From the NCBI RefSeq assembly GCF_900110025.1, contig NZ_FOCE01000001.1, positions 124,001 through 188,000 on the forward strand: a stretch of DNA of 64,000 nucleotides. The letters are read 5' to 3'. The position numbers and the translations under genes were made by a program. Below, in pieces: positions 8,682-17,055 of the stretch. Under the pieces are notes generated by a model. It had not been told where the DNA came from, searched no databases, and saw only the letters and a list, made by a program, of their open reading frames with translations. Position 1 is the stretch's first letter; every line of letters begins with the position of its first letter. The DNA comes from Gemmobacter aquatilis (lineage in GTDB: Bacteria > Pseudomonadota > Alphaproteobacteria > Rhodobacterales > Rhodobacteraceae).

Positions 8682-10426
8682 CCCTGTTCGCCCCCGGCCC
8701 CGACCCGCGCCCGATCCGCCGCCTGTTCATCGCCAATCGCGGCGAAATCGCCGTCCGCATCCTGCGCGCCTGCCGCGATCTGGGCATCACCGCGATTGCC
8801 GCCTATGCCGATCCCGACCGCGACGCGCCCTTCGCCCGCATGGCGGACGAGGCCCACGCCCTGCCCGGCACCACCCCGGCGCAAACCTATCTGAACGCCG
8901 AGGCGCTGATCGCGCTGGCGCTGAAAACCCGCGCCGATGCCCTGCATCCCGGCTATGGCTTCCTGTCCGAACGCGCCGATTTCGCCCGCGCGGTGATCGC
9001 CGCCGGCCTGATCTGGATCGGCCCCGACCCCGAGGTGATCGAGGCCTTGGGCGACAAGATCGCCGCCCGCCGCATCGCACAATCCGTCGGCGCGCCCTTG
9101 GTCGCAGGCAGCCCCGGCCCCGTCGCCACCCCGGTCGAAGCCCGCGCCTTCGCGCAAACCCATGGCCTGCCCATCGCCATCAAGGCGGCCTTCGGCGGTG
9201 GCGGTCGCGGCCTGAAAGTCGCCCGGCAGATCGAGGAGGTCGAAGACCTCTTCGCCTCCGCCACGCGCGAGGCGGAAACCGCCTTTGGCCGGGGCGAATG
9301 CTTCATCGAACAATTCCTTGATCGCCCCCGCCATATCGAGGCGCAGGTGCTGGCCGACCGGCACGGCACCGTCAAGGTGCTGGGCACCCGCGACTGCTCA
9401 TTGCAACGCCGCAACCAGAAACTGGTCGAAGAGGCCCCCGCCCCCTTCCTCACCCCCGCGCAGCACGACGCCATCCTCACCGCCGCCCGCGCCATCTGCG
9501 CCCATGCCAGCTACAGCGGTGCGGGCACGGTGGAGTTTCTGCTCTCTGCCACCGGCACCCTGTCGTTTCTGGAGGTGAACACCCGCCTTCAGGTGGAACA
9601 TCCCGTCACAGAAGAAACCACCGGCATCGACATCGTGGCGGCGATGATCCGCATCGCCCAGGGCGCCCGGCTGGCCGACGCCACGCCCCCCACCCCGCGC
9701 GGCCACAGCATCGAATTCCGCATCAACGCCGAAGACCCGGCGCGCGGCTTCCTGCCCACCCCCGGCCCGATCACCCTCTGGCAACCACCCTCCGGCCCCG
9801 GCATCCGCGTCGATTCCGGCGTGGCCGAGGGCGGGCAGGTGCCCGGCAGCTTCGACTCGCTCATGGCCAAGCTGATCGTCACCGGCGCAACCCGGGCCGA
9901 GGCGCTGGCCCGCGCCGCCCGCGCGCTGGCCGAGTTTCGCATCGAAGGCGTGGCCTCGGTGCTGCCCTTCCACCGCGCCGTGGTGCAAGACCCGGCCTTC
10001 CGCGCCGACACCACCCCCTTCGCCGTGCATACCGGCTGGATCGAGGCCGATTGCACCGCCCGCTTCGCCCCCCATCCCCGCGTCACCGCCCCTGACGCCA
10101 CGCCCTTGCTGCGCATGGCCATCGAAATCGACGGCAAGCGCCACGAACTCGCCCTGCCCCCCGGCCTGCTGACCACCCAACCCCCGTCCCCCACCGCGCC
10201 CCCGCCCGAAGCCGACCCCGCGCTGCTGTGCGCCCCCGTCGCAGGCACCCTCACACTCTGGCAGGTCGCCGACGGCGCCACCGTTACAGCGGGCGAGGTC
10301 GTCGCGGTGATCGAGGCGATGAAGATGGAAACCCGGATCGAGGCACCCCATGCCGGGCGCCTGACCCGGCTGGCCGAGGCGGGCGACATGCTGGCCCACG
10401 GGGCGCCCCTGGCGCGGATCACATGA
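8678..10426 (+). CDS. Biotin carboxylase with C-terminal BCCP domain (acyl-CoA carboxylase alpha-like)
   Basis: A 582-residue protein starting [27 protein letters not shown]. The biotin carboxylase domain covers about residues 12-460, with the ATP-grasp glycine loop AAFGGGGRGLKV near 165 and FLEVNTRLQVEHPVTEE near 285. A proline-rich linker precedes a biotinyl domain with the biotinylation motif VIEAMKMETRIE near 545; the lysine is present. The ATGA overlap with pxpBC decides the start, although the frame stays open upstream. No carboxyltransferase beta subunit is nearby. Either PxpBC supplies the transferase function, as in urea carboxylase, or the partner lies elsewhere. Confidence 0.9.
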   Translation: MTLFAPGPDPRPIRRLFIANRGEIAVRILRACRDLGITAIAAYADPDRDAPFARMADEAHALPGTTPAQTYLNAEALIALALKTRADALHPGYGFLSERADFARAVIAAGLIWIGPDPEVIEALGDKIAARRIAQSVGAPLVAGSPGPVATPVEARAFAQTHGLPIAIKAAFGGGGRGLKVARQIEEVEDLFASATREAETAFGRGECFIEQFLDRPRHIEAQVLADRHGTVKVLGTRDCSLQRRNQKLVEEAPAPFLTPAQHDAILTAARAICAHASYSGAGTVEFLLSATGTLSFLEVNTRLQVEHPVTEETTGIDIVAAMIRIAQGARLADATPPTPRGHSIEFRINAEDPARGFLPTPGPITLWQPPSGPGIRVDSGVAEGGQVPGSFDSLMAKLIVTGATRAEALARAARALAEFRIEGVASVLPFHRAVVQDPAFRADTTPFAVHTGWIEADCTARFAPHPRVTAPDATPLLRMAIEIDGKRHELALPPGLLTTQPPSPTAPPPEADPALLCAPVAGTLTLWQVADGATVTAGEVVAVIEAMKMETRIEAPHAGRLTRLAEAGDMLAHGAPLARIT

Positions 10427-10445
10427 ACGCCGCAGGGGGGGCCCG

Positions 10446-12008
10446 GTGATGCTCTGGGCCGCACTCGGGCTTCTGGCGCTGCTGCTGGCCGCCGTCTGGT
10501 GGGTGCGCCGCGGCATCGCCCGGCTGGCAGCGGCGGCTTTGCCAGACGCGCCCGCCCCGCACCAGCACGACAGCCCGCTGCGCCGCGCGGTGGCGGCGCT
10601 GGCCCTGCCACCGGGGCAAAGCGGGCTGGTGACGCTGCGCGACGGGCTGGATGCCTATGCCGCCCGCGTGCAACTGATCCGCGCCGCCACCTGCACGCTC
10701 GATCTGCAATATTACATCTGGCAGGGCGATACGGCCGGACGCCTGATGCTCGATGAACTGCGGCAGGCCGCCGCGCGCGGTGTGCGCATCCGCCTGCTGC
10801 TGGATGATCTGGGCGTCCCCGATCTGGACCCGCTGCTGCAGGCACTGGACAGCCTGCCCGGCGTCGAGGTGCGGCTGTTCAACCCTTTCCTGCTGCGCCG
10901 CCTGCGCCTGCTGAACCTGCTGCTGGATTTCGGGCGGTTGAACCGGCGGATGCACAACAAATCCTTCACCGCCGATGGCGTGGCCTCGGTGCTGGGCGGG
11001 CGCAATATCGGCGACGAGTATTTCGAAAGCGGCGCGCGGGTGCATTATATCGATTTCGATCTGCTGGCGCTTGGCCCCGCCCCCGCCGCCGTCACCGCCG
11101 ATTTTGATCGCTACTGGGCCTCGGGCCATGCCCTGCCCGCCGCCGCCCTGCTGCGCCCGCGCCCCGGCGCGCTGGGCCGCCTGCAAGCCAAGGCCGCCGC
11201 CCTGCGCACCGGTCCCGAAGGGGCGCCCTATGCCGAAGCGCTGACCGAAGGCTCGGCTCTGGGCGACTTGCTAGCCGGGCGGCTGGTGCCGCATGTGGCG
11301 CCGGTGCAACTGCTCAGCGACGATCCCGAAAAGGCGCGCGGGCGGGCCTCGCAGCACCAGCTCATCATCGCCCGGCTGGCGCTGCGCGTGGCCCGCGCCC
11401 GCCAGAAGGTCGATCTGGTGTCCGCCTATTTCATCCCCGGCGGGCGCGGCCTGCGCACCCTGTCGGCGCTGACAAGGCGCGGCGTGCAGCTGCGCATCCT
11501 GACCAATGGCCAGCAATCCACCGATGTCCGGCTGGTCCATGTGTTCTACGCCCGCTACCGCCGCAAACTGCTGCGCGCCGGGGTCGCGGTCTATGAGGTG
11601 AAGGCCGGGCTGGGCCTGCGCCTGCCCCGGCGGCGCAAGCGGCGGGTGCTGACCGGCGCCTCCACCGGCACCAGCCTGCACGCCAAGACCTTCGTGATCG
11701 ACGGGCGCAGCCTGTTCGTCGGCTCGTTCAACCTCGATCAGCGCTCGGTGTTCCTGAACACCGAAATGGGCTTTCTGATCGAAAGCCCGGCGCTGGCCGC
11801 CGAAGTTTCTGCCGGGATCGAAGAGGATATGGCCGAGATCGCCTATCGCCTGCGCCTACGCAAAGGCGGCCAGAAGGGCGCGCTGGACTGGATCGAGACC
11901 GATGCGACCGGCGCCTTGATCATCCACCGCACCGAACCGGGCACCACCCTGTTCAGCCGGACGGTGCTGCGCCTTGCCGGGCGTCTGCCGATCGAGTGGT
12001 TACTTTAA
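10446..12008 (+). CDS. Phospholipase D-family protein (ClsC-like cardiolipin synthase)
   Basis: A 520-residue protein with one N-terminal membrane helix (WAALGLLALLLAAVWWV, residues 3-20) and two PLD catalytic motifs. The first is HNKSFTADG (about residue 175) and the second HAKTFVIDG (about 412); both carry the H-x-K-x4-D signature. LDLQYYIW and GGRNIGDEYF are typical of the bacterial cardiolipin synthase C group, which joins phosphatidyl groups at the inner membrane. The start is GTG followed directly by ATG; a G-rich ribosome-binding site (AGGGGGG) serves either. The 3' end overlaps the convergent EEP gene by 56 bases. Confidence 0.87.
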   Translation: MMLWAALGLLALLLAAVWWVRRGIARLAAAALPDAPAPHQHDSPLRRAVAALALPPGQSGLVTLRDGLDAYAARVQLIRAATCTLDLQYYIWQGDTAGRLMLDELRQAAARGVRIRLLLDDLGVPDLDPLLQALDSLPGVEVRLFNPFLLRRLRLLNLLLDFGRLNRRMHNKSFTADGVASVLGGRNIGDEYFESGARVHYIDFDLLALGPAPAAVTADFDRYWASGHALPAAALLRPRPGALGRLQAKAAALRTGPEGAPYAEALTEGSALGDLLAGRLVPHVAPVQLLSDDPEKARGRASQHQLIIARLALRVARARQKVDLVSAYFIPGGRGLRTLSALTRRGVQLRILTNGQQSTDVRLVHVFYARYRRKLLRAGVAVYEVKAGLGLRLPRRRKRRVLTGASTGTSLHAKTFVIDGRSLFVGSFNLDQRSVFLNTEMGFLIESPALAAEVSAGIEEDMAEIAYRLRLRKGGQKGALDWIETDATGALIIHRTEPGTTLFSRTVLRLAGRLPIEWLL

Positions 12009-12705
12009 GCCGCGCCACCACCGGCAGGTGATCCGAGGCGCGCCGCGCCAGCGGTGTGTCATGCGCCTGCGCCGACATCATCTCCAGCCCGCCCCCCACA
12101 TAGATCCGGTCCAGCGACAGGCGCGGGAAGGGCGAGGGGAAACTGGCCGCCATGCCGGGTTGGCCAAAGGCGGCATCCAGCGGCGACAGCGTGGTGCTGG
12201 GCCAGCGCCGCCATTCGTTCATGTCACCCATCACGATGGTCGGGCGCGGGCTGCCCGCCACCAGATCGGCCAGCACCCGCGCCTGTTCGCGCCGCGCCTG
12301 CGCCATCAGCGCCAGATGCACCGCGATCACCCGCAGCGGCCCGGCATGGGCCAGATGCAGATCGACGATCAACGCCCCGCGCGGTTCCGCCCCCGGCAGA
12401 TGCAGCCCTTCCACCGCCAGCACCTCGGCCTCGCGCACCAGCAGCAGGTTGCCATGCCAGCCATGCGCCAGCCCGCCCAGCCGCGCCGGAACCGGCACCG
12501 GCACCAGCCCCGCCGCAGCGCGCAACTCGCCCAGATCAAAGACCCCCGCCCGCTCGCCAAAGCGGCGGTCGCCCTCCTGCACCGCCACCAGATCGGCCTG
12601 CAGGGACGCGATCACCTGCGCCGTGCGCTGCGGGTTGCGGCGCAGGTCCATGCCAAAGCCCTTCTGGACGTTGTAGGTGGCGACGGTGAACTGTGGTTGG
12701 GTCAT
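11953..12705 (-). CDS. Endonuclease/exonuclease/phosphatase (EEP) family protein
   Basis: A 250-residue EEP-fold protein. Motifs appear in order: ATYNVQKGFG near residue 8, VQEGDRRFG near 45 (metal-binding Glu), VMGDMNEWRR near 165 and the C-terminal SDHLPVVARL near 230. The family cleaves phosphodiester or phosphate esters of nucleic acids, sphingomyelin or inositol lipids; the substrate here is not evident. I start at MTQPQFTV, since upstream codons of the open frame read as low-complexity sequence. It is convergent with and overlaps the PLD-family gene by 56 bases, so both could be parts of one phospholipid-related pair. Confidence 0.83.
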   Translation of the reverse strand: MTQPQFTVATYNVQKGFGMDLRRNPQRTAQVIASLQADLVAVQEGDRRFGERAGVFDLGELRAAAGLVPVPVPARLGGLAHGWHGNLLLVREAEVLAVEGLHLPGAEPRGALIVDLHLAHAGPLRVIAVHLALMAQARREQARVLADLVAGSPRPTIVMGDMNEWRRWPSTTLSPLDAAFGQPGMAASFPSPFPRLSLDRIYVGGGLEMMSAQAHDTPLARRASDHLPVVARLKVTTRSADARQGAAPSG

Positions 12706-12785
12706 CCGCCATGCTTGGCCGATGCCGCGACGCGGCGCAAGGCACCTGCAGACGGGCGCGAAAAAGGCACGACGCCGGGCCGACA

Positions 12786-12826
12786 GGGGGTGCACGGGGG
12801 GTGTACCGATGTCACCCCCCCTTTTT
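12786..12826. repeat. Copy A of a dispersed GT/C-rich repeat
   Basis: On the minus strand this reads GAAAAAGGGGGGGTGACAT followed by a GTACACCCCCC-like stretch. A closely matching copy on the plus strand starts at 52391. Both lie outside genes. Copy A is in the gap between the divergent EEP and ThDP-enzyme genes. The two-copy similarity is direct; membership of a larger family is inferred. Confidence 0.6.
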
Positions 12827-12927
12827 CATGCCGCTGCCAGACCATTCGCCCCCGCCGGATGCCGTTTCCAGAGGCGCAGCCGCCCGGCCCGCCATGGCAG
12901 GATCGCCCGGCAGGCAGGGGGGCGACC

Positions 12928-14538
12928 ATGGGCAACAGCGGCATTTCGACAGGGGTCTATCTGACCCATCTTCTGCGCGCCTACGGGGTGGAGGTGGTCT
13001 TCGGCATCCCCGGCGTGCATACGGTGGAGCTCTATCGCGGGCTGGCGGGCAGCGGCATCCGCCATGTCACCCCGCGCCACGAACAGGGCGCAGGCTTCAT
13101 GGCCGACGGCTATGCCCGCGCCAGCCGTAAACCCGGCGTCTGCTTCATTATTTCCGGCCCTGGCATGACCAATATCCTGACCGCGATGGGGCAGGCCCAT
13201 GCCGATTCCGTGCCGATGCTGGTGATTTCCACCGTCAACGCCCATGGCCGCATGGGTTCGGGGCAGGGCTGGCTGCACGAGATGCCGGACCAGAGCGCGA
13301 CCGTCGCCGGCGTTGCCGCCTTCAGCCGCACCATCCACCGCCCCGAAGATCTGGCCCCCGCCGTGGCACAGGCCTTCGCATTGTTCGCCAGCGCCCGCCC
13401 CCGGCCCGTGCATCTGGAATTGCCGATCAACGTCATGCTGGCCGAGGCCGGGCATCTGCCGGTGCCCGCCCCCCTGCGCCTGTCGCGCCCCGCCCCCGAT
13501 CCGGCAATGGTGGCTGAGGCGGCATCCCTGCTAAACAACGCAAGAAAAACAGTAATTCTGGCAGGCGGCGGGGCGGCCCATGCCACCCTCGCCCCCTTGG
13601 CCGAGGCGCTGGATGCCCCCGTGGTGATGACCACCAACGCCCGCGGCCTGCTGCCGCCGGGGCATCCGCTGGCGGTCTCCCTCTCGCCCTCGCTGCCCGC
13701 AACCCGCGCCTTGATCGCGGCGGCGGATGTGGTTCTGGCGCTGGGAACCGAGATGGGATCGACCGATTACGACATGTATGAGGATGGCGGATTCCCGCCG
13801 CCCGCCCGTCTGATCCGAGTGGATCTGGACCCGCTGCAAATCGCCCGTGGCCTGCCCGCCACGCTGGGCATCGTGGCAGATGCCGCGCTGACCGTGGCCG
13901 CGCTGACCGCCGCCCTGCCGCCCCGCCCCCCGGGCGACGGCGCCGCGCGGGCCGCCGCCGCACAGGCGGGTCGCGCGGGGTTGAGCGTGGATATGCAGGG
14001 CGATCTGCGGATCCTCGATCTGGTGCGCGACACGCTGCCAGCGGCGCGGCTGGTCGGGGATTCCACGCAACTGACCTATGCGGGCAACCTCGGCTTCGCC
14101 GCCGCCACGGCGGGCAGCTGGTTCAATTCGGCCACCGGCTTTGGCACGCTGGGCTATGGCCTGCCCGCCGCCATCGGCGCGAAACTGGCCGATGCCCGGC
14201 CGGTTGTGGCGATTTCCGGCGATGGCGGGCTGCAATTCGTGCTGGGCGAACTGGCCAGCGCCGCCGAAGCGCAGGTGCCGGTCATTCTGCTGCTGCACGA
14301 CAACAACGGCTATGGCGAGATCAAGAGCTATATGATTTCAAAGAATATTCCGCCACTTGGCGTGGATATCCTGACCCCCGATCTGGCCGCGATTGCCGCC
14401 GCCTGCGGCTGGCAAGTGGCGCGGGTCACCGATCTGGATGCGCTGCCGGGCCTGTTGCGCCAAGGCGCTGCGGCAGGGGGGCCGACGCTGCTGATCTTCG
14501 GCGACGATCTGCGCGCGCAGGCCGCCGCCCGCGCCTGA
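12928..14538 (+). CDS. Thiamine diphosphate enzyme, acetolactate synthase-like (probable 5-guanidino-2-oxopentanoate decarboxylase)
   Basis: A 536-residue ThDP enzyme with the three standard domains. The N-terminal PYR domain has YGVEVVFGIPGVHTVEL and the catalytic Glu in TPRHEQGAGFMADGYARAS (about residue 50). A central domain follows, then the C-terminal PP domain with ISGDGGLQFVLGELASAAE (Mg/ThDP-binding GDG, about 430) and NNGYGEIK. Homologues in Alphaproteobacteria are usually annotated as 5-guanidino-2-oxopentanoate decarboxylase, an arginine transamination pathway enzyme. Acetolactate synthase large subunit is less likely because no small subunit is present. GGGGGG precedes the ATG; the long upstream frame is open by composition only. 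Confidence 0.8.
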   Translation: MGNSGISTGVYLTHLLRAYGVEVVFGIPGVHTVELYRGLAGSGIRHVTPRHEQGAGFMADGYARASRKPGVCFIISGPGMTNILTAMGQAHADSVPMLVISTVNAHGRMGSGQGWLHEMPDQSATVAGVAAFSRTIHRPEDLAPAVAQAFALFASARPRPVHLELPINVMLAEAGHLPVPAPLRLSRPAPDPAMVAEAASLLNNARKTVILAGGGAAHATLAPLAEALDAPVVMTTNARGLLPPGHPLAVSLSPSLPATRALIAAADVVLALGTEMGSTDYDMYEDGGFPPPARLIRVDLDPLQIARGLPATLGIVADAALTVAALTAALPPRPPGDGAARAAAAQAGRAGLSVDMQGDLRILDLVRDTLPAARLVGDSTQLTYAGNLGFAAATAGSWFNSATGFGTLGYGLPAAIGAKLADARPVVAISGDGGLQFVLGELASAAEAQVPVILLLHDNNGYGEIKSYMISKNIPPLGVDILTPDLAAIAAACGWQVARVTDLDALPGLLRQGAAAGGPTLLIFGDDLRAQAAARA

Positions 14539-14574
14539 GCTTGCCGCAGCCGCCCGGATCGGCGATGCTGCGGC

Positions 14575-14805
14575 ATGGACACCCCGCCCCTGCTGCTGAC
14601 CCAGATCGACCCGGAGCAGAACCGCGCGCGCTTTTATACGGTGACGCTGACCCAAACCCTGTTCGGCGAGGTTGCCCTGCTGCGCAACTGGGGTCGGCTG
14701 GGCACGCGTGGCCAGACGCTGCTGGAAACCCATGCCACTGCTGCCGAGGCCGCCGCCGCCGCCGAAAAACTCGCCGCCCGCAAACGCCGCCGCGGCTATC
14801 GCTGA
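14575..14805 (+). CDS. Stand-alone WGR domain protein
   Basis: A 76-residue protein that is nearly all one WGR domain, with the diagnostic NWGRLGTRGQTLLETHAT at residues 38-55. WGR domains occur in poly(ADP-ribose) polymerases, the MolR regulator and some toxin/immunity and DNA-repair proteins, where they bind nucleic acid or protein partners. Small single-domain forms are common in Alphaproteobacteria, with no firm role. It lies 36 bases after the ThDP enzyme on the same strand and converges with a LysR gene 7 bases away. Confidence 0.8.
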   Translation: MDTPPLLLTQIDPEQNRARFYTVTLTQTLFGEVALLRNWGRLGTRGQTLLETHATAAEAAAAAEKLAARKRRRGYR

Positions 14806-14812
14806 ACGTCGC

Positions 14813-15745
14813 TCACAGCGCCAGACCACTTTGCGCCAGCACCAGATCGCGCAGTTTGGCGGCGATCGGCAGCATCTGCCGCCGCCGCAGGCTGAGCATG
14901 AAATAGGGCGAGACACGGATGTCGCGCGGCACGGCCAGAACGCTGAACGCGGCGCCGACCGGCGTCTGGATCAGCAGTTGCGCCACCTCTTCCGACATCG
15001 GCGCGATGGCATCGCTTTTCGACAGATACGCGATCATCAGCAGCAGCGAGGAACTGTTCACCGTATTGCGCGGCTCGGCCAGACCCAACGCGCCAAAGGC
15101 CTCCAGCGTGGCTTCGCGGATCGGGGCGCCGCGTTCCTGCATGATCCACTCGTAATCCGAAAGCTCGGTCAGCGTCACAGCACTGGCCCGGGCCAGCGGA
15201 TGGCCCTGCCGCACGAGAAGCGCCACCTTTTCATCGCGCATCGGCAGGATATCGAACTCGCGGCTGTCGAATTCCGGCAGCACCCGGGCCAGCGCGAAAT
15301 CCAGATCGCCCGCCGCCAGATGGCGCAGCAGATCGCGCGAGGGCGCCACGTCGACCGTGATTTCCACCGCCGGTGCTTCGCGTTTGATCTGGCGGATGGC
15401 GGGCACCAGATAGCCCACCGCAGGCCCAGTCACCGCCCCCACCCGCACGGTGCCGCCAAAGCCGTCTTGCAGCGCCCGCACTTCGGCCGCCATGGCACGC
15501 ATTTCGCGCAGCATGGCTTGCGCGCGGCGGATCACCACATGGCCGATCTCGGTCGGCTCCATCCCCTTGGGCTGGCGCAGGAACAGCGGCGCGCCCATTG
15601 CCCGTTCAATCTCTGACAGCATCCGCGAGGCGGCGGGCTGGGTCATCGACACCGCCACCGCCGCCAACTGCAACTGCCGGGTTTCGGCGATTTCATGGAT
15701 CAGCCGTAGTTGCGCAGGCTTCAGGGTGGCGGTGGGATTTTGCAT
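14813..15745 (-). CDS. gbpR: LysR-family regulator of the chvE/ggu sugar operon (GbpR-like)
   Basis: A 310-residue LysR protein. The DNA-binding helix is MTQPAASRMLSEIERAMGAPLF (about residues 34-55), followed by a LysR effector domain. It is divergent from chvE-gguABC exactly as gbpR is from chvE in Agrobacterium, where GbpR activates the sugar-binding protein gene in response to arabinose or galactose. I start at MQNPTATLKPAQLRL; an earlier in-frame ATG at 15775 would put ten poorly conserved residues in front and overlap the presumed operator. The identity of the inducer is inferred from the operon. Confidence 0.87.
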   Translation of the reverse strand: MQNPTATLKPAQLRLIHEIAETRQLQLAAVAVSMTQPAASRMLSEIERAMGAPLFLRQPKGMEPTEIGHVVIRRAQAMLREMRAMAAEVRALQDGFGGTVRVGAVTGPAVGYLVPAIRQIKREAPAVEITVDVAPSRDLLRHLAAGDLDFALARVLPEFDSREFDILPMRDEKVALLVRQGHPLARASAVTLTELSDYEWIMQERGAPIREATLEAFGALGLAEPRNTVNSSSLLLMIAYLSKSDAIAPMSEEVAQLLIQTPVGAAFSVLAVPRDIRVSPYFMLSLRRRQMLPIAAKLRDLVLAQSGLAL

Positions 15746-15746
15746 G

Positions 15747-15783
15747 ATATGCCATTTTTGGTATGACGAATACATTTAATGTA
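15747..15783. promoter_or_regulatory. LysR-type operator and promoter region between gbpR and chvE
   Basis: ATATGCCATTTTTGGTATGA (from 15747) is an imperfect palindrome with arms ATGCCA and TGGTAT. TACATTTAATGTA (15771-15783) is a perfect 5-base-arm palindrome that also fits the LysR T-N11-A pattern. This AT-rich pocket stands out in a GC-rich window and lies between the divergent regulator and sugar-binding protein genes. Binding is inferred. Confidence 0.55.
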
Positions 15784-15899
15784 ATTTTACGGATATACCG
15801 CCGTCAACTAGAACAACCGCAGGTCTCTCGATTCGAGCGGCCGGAGGAGGAGACGGGCGGAGGCCGGAGGACGGGCCCGCCCATGTCAGGGAGAGAACA

Positions 15900-16955
15900 A
15901 TGAAACTCAAATCCGTCGCCGCAGCGCTGGCGATGTGCGCCTCGTTCATCGCAATGCAGGCCGCCGCCGAAACTGTGGGCATCTCTATGCCGACGAAATC
16001 TTCCGCCCGCTGGATCTCGGACGGCGATTCCATGGTGAAGCAGTTCACCGAAGCCGGCTATGAAACCGACCTGCAATATGCAGAAGACGATATTCCCAAC
16101 CAGTTGGCCCAGATCGAGAACATGATCACCAAGGGCGTGGATGTGCTGGTGATCGCCGCGATTGACGGCACCACCCTGTCGAACGCACTGGAAAACGCCG
16201 CCGCCGCCGACATCAAGGTGATCGCCTATGACCGCCTGATCCGCGACAGCGGTGATGTCAGCTATTACGCCACCTTCGACAATTTCAAGGTCGGCGTGCA
16301 ACAGGCCACCAGCGTGGTGAACGGGCTGAAGGAACGCTTTCCCGACGTGAAACCGTGGAATGTCGAACTGTTCGGCGGCAGCCCCGACGACAACAACGCC
16401 TATTTCTTCTATGATGGCGCCATGTCGGTGTTGCAGCCGCTGATCGATTCCGGCGAGATCGTCATCGGTTCCGGCCAGACCGGGATGGACAAGGTGGGCA
16501 CCCTGCGTTGGGATGGCGCCGTGGCGCAATCGCGGATGGATAACCTGCTGTCGGCCAATTACACCGACAAACAGGTGCATGGCGTGCTGTCGCCCTATGA
16601 CGGGCTGTCGATCGGCATCCTGTCCTCGCTGAAAGGCGTGGGCTACGGGTCGGGCGACATGAAGATGCCGATTGTTTCGGGCCAAGATGCCGAGGTGCAA
16701 TCGGTGAAATCCATCCTCGCGGGCGAGCAGTATTCGACCGTGTTCAAGGACACCCGCGAACTGGCCAAGGTCACCGTCGGCATGGTGGATGCCATGCTGA
16801 AAGGCACCGAGCCGCAGATCAACGACACCACCACCTATGACAACGGCGTGAAAGTCGTGCCGTCCTATCTGCTGGAACCCGTTTCGGTCGATGCGACCAA
16901 CTGGGAATCCGTGCTGATCGGGTCAGGCTACTACACCAAGGACCAGATCCAGTAA
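15900..16955 (+). CDS. chvE: Multiple-sugar-binding periplasmic protein ChvE
   Basis: A 351-residue periplasmic-binding protein. The signal peptide is residues 1-23 ([20 protein letters not shown], cleavage after AAAE-type sequence). The mature part starts [18 protein letters not shown], as in ChvE, with [10 protein letters not shown] and [18 protein letters not shown]. ChvE binds arabinose, galactose, glucose and related aldoses and feeds the GguAB transporter. GGGAGAG precedes the ATG. It is the first gene of a ten-gene operon ending with dgoA. Confidence 0.93.
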   Translation: MKLKSVAAALAMCASFIAMQAAAETVGISMPTKSSARWISDGDSMVKQFTEAGYETDLQYAEDDIPNQLAQIENMITKGVDVLVIAAIDGTTLSNALENAAAADIKVIAYDRLIRDSGDVSYYATFDNFKVGVQQATSVVNGLKERFPDVKPWNVELFGGSPDDNNAYFFYDGAMSVLQPLIDSGEIVIGSGQTGMDKVGTLRWDGAVAQSRMDNLLSANYTDKQVHGVLSPYDGLSIGILSSLKGVGYGSGDMKMPIVSGQDAEVQSVKSILAGEQYSTVFKDTRELAKVTVGMVDAMLKGTEPQINDTTTYDNGVKVVPSYLLEPVSVDATNWESVLIGSGYYTKDQIQ

Positions 16956-17055
16956 CGCGTCCTCCTCCCGGACCGCCGGGTCGTCCGCTGCCACAGCGGC
17001 GGGCGACCCACCCTTTATTGTGCCCCCGTTCAGGGCACCATGTCGGAGGCCGACC

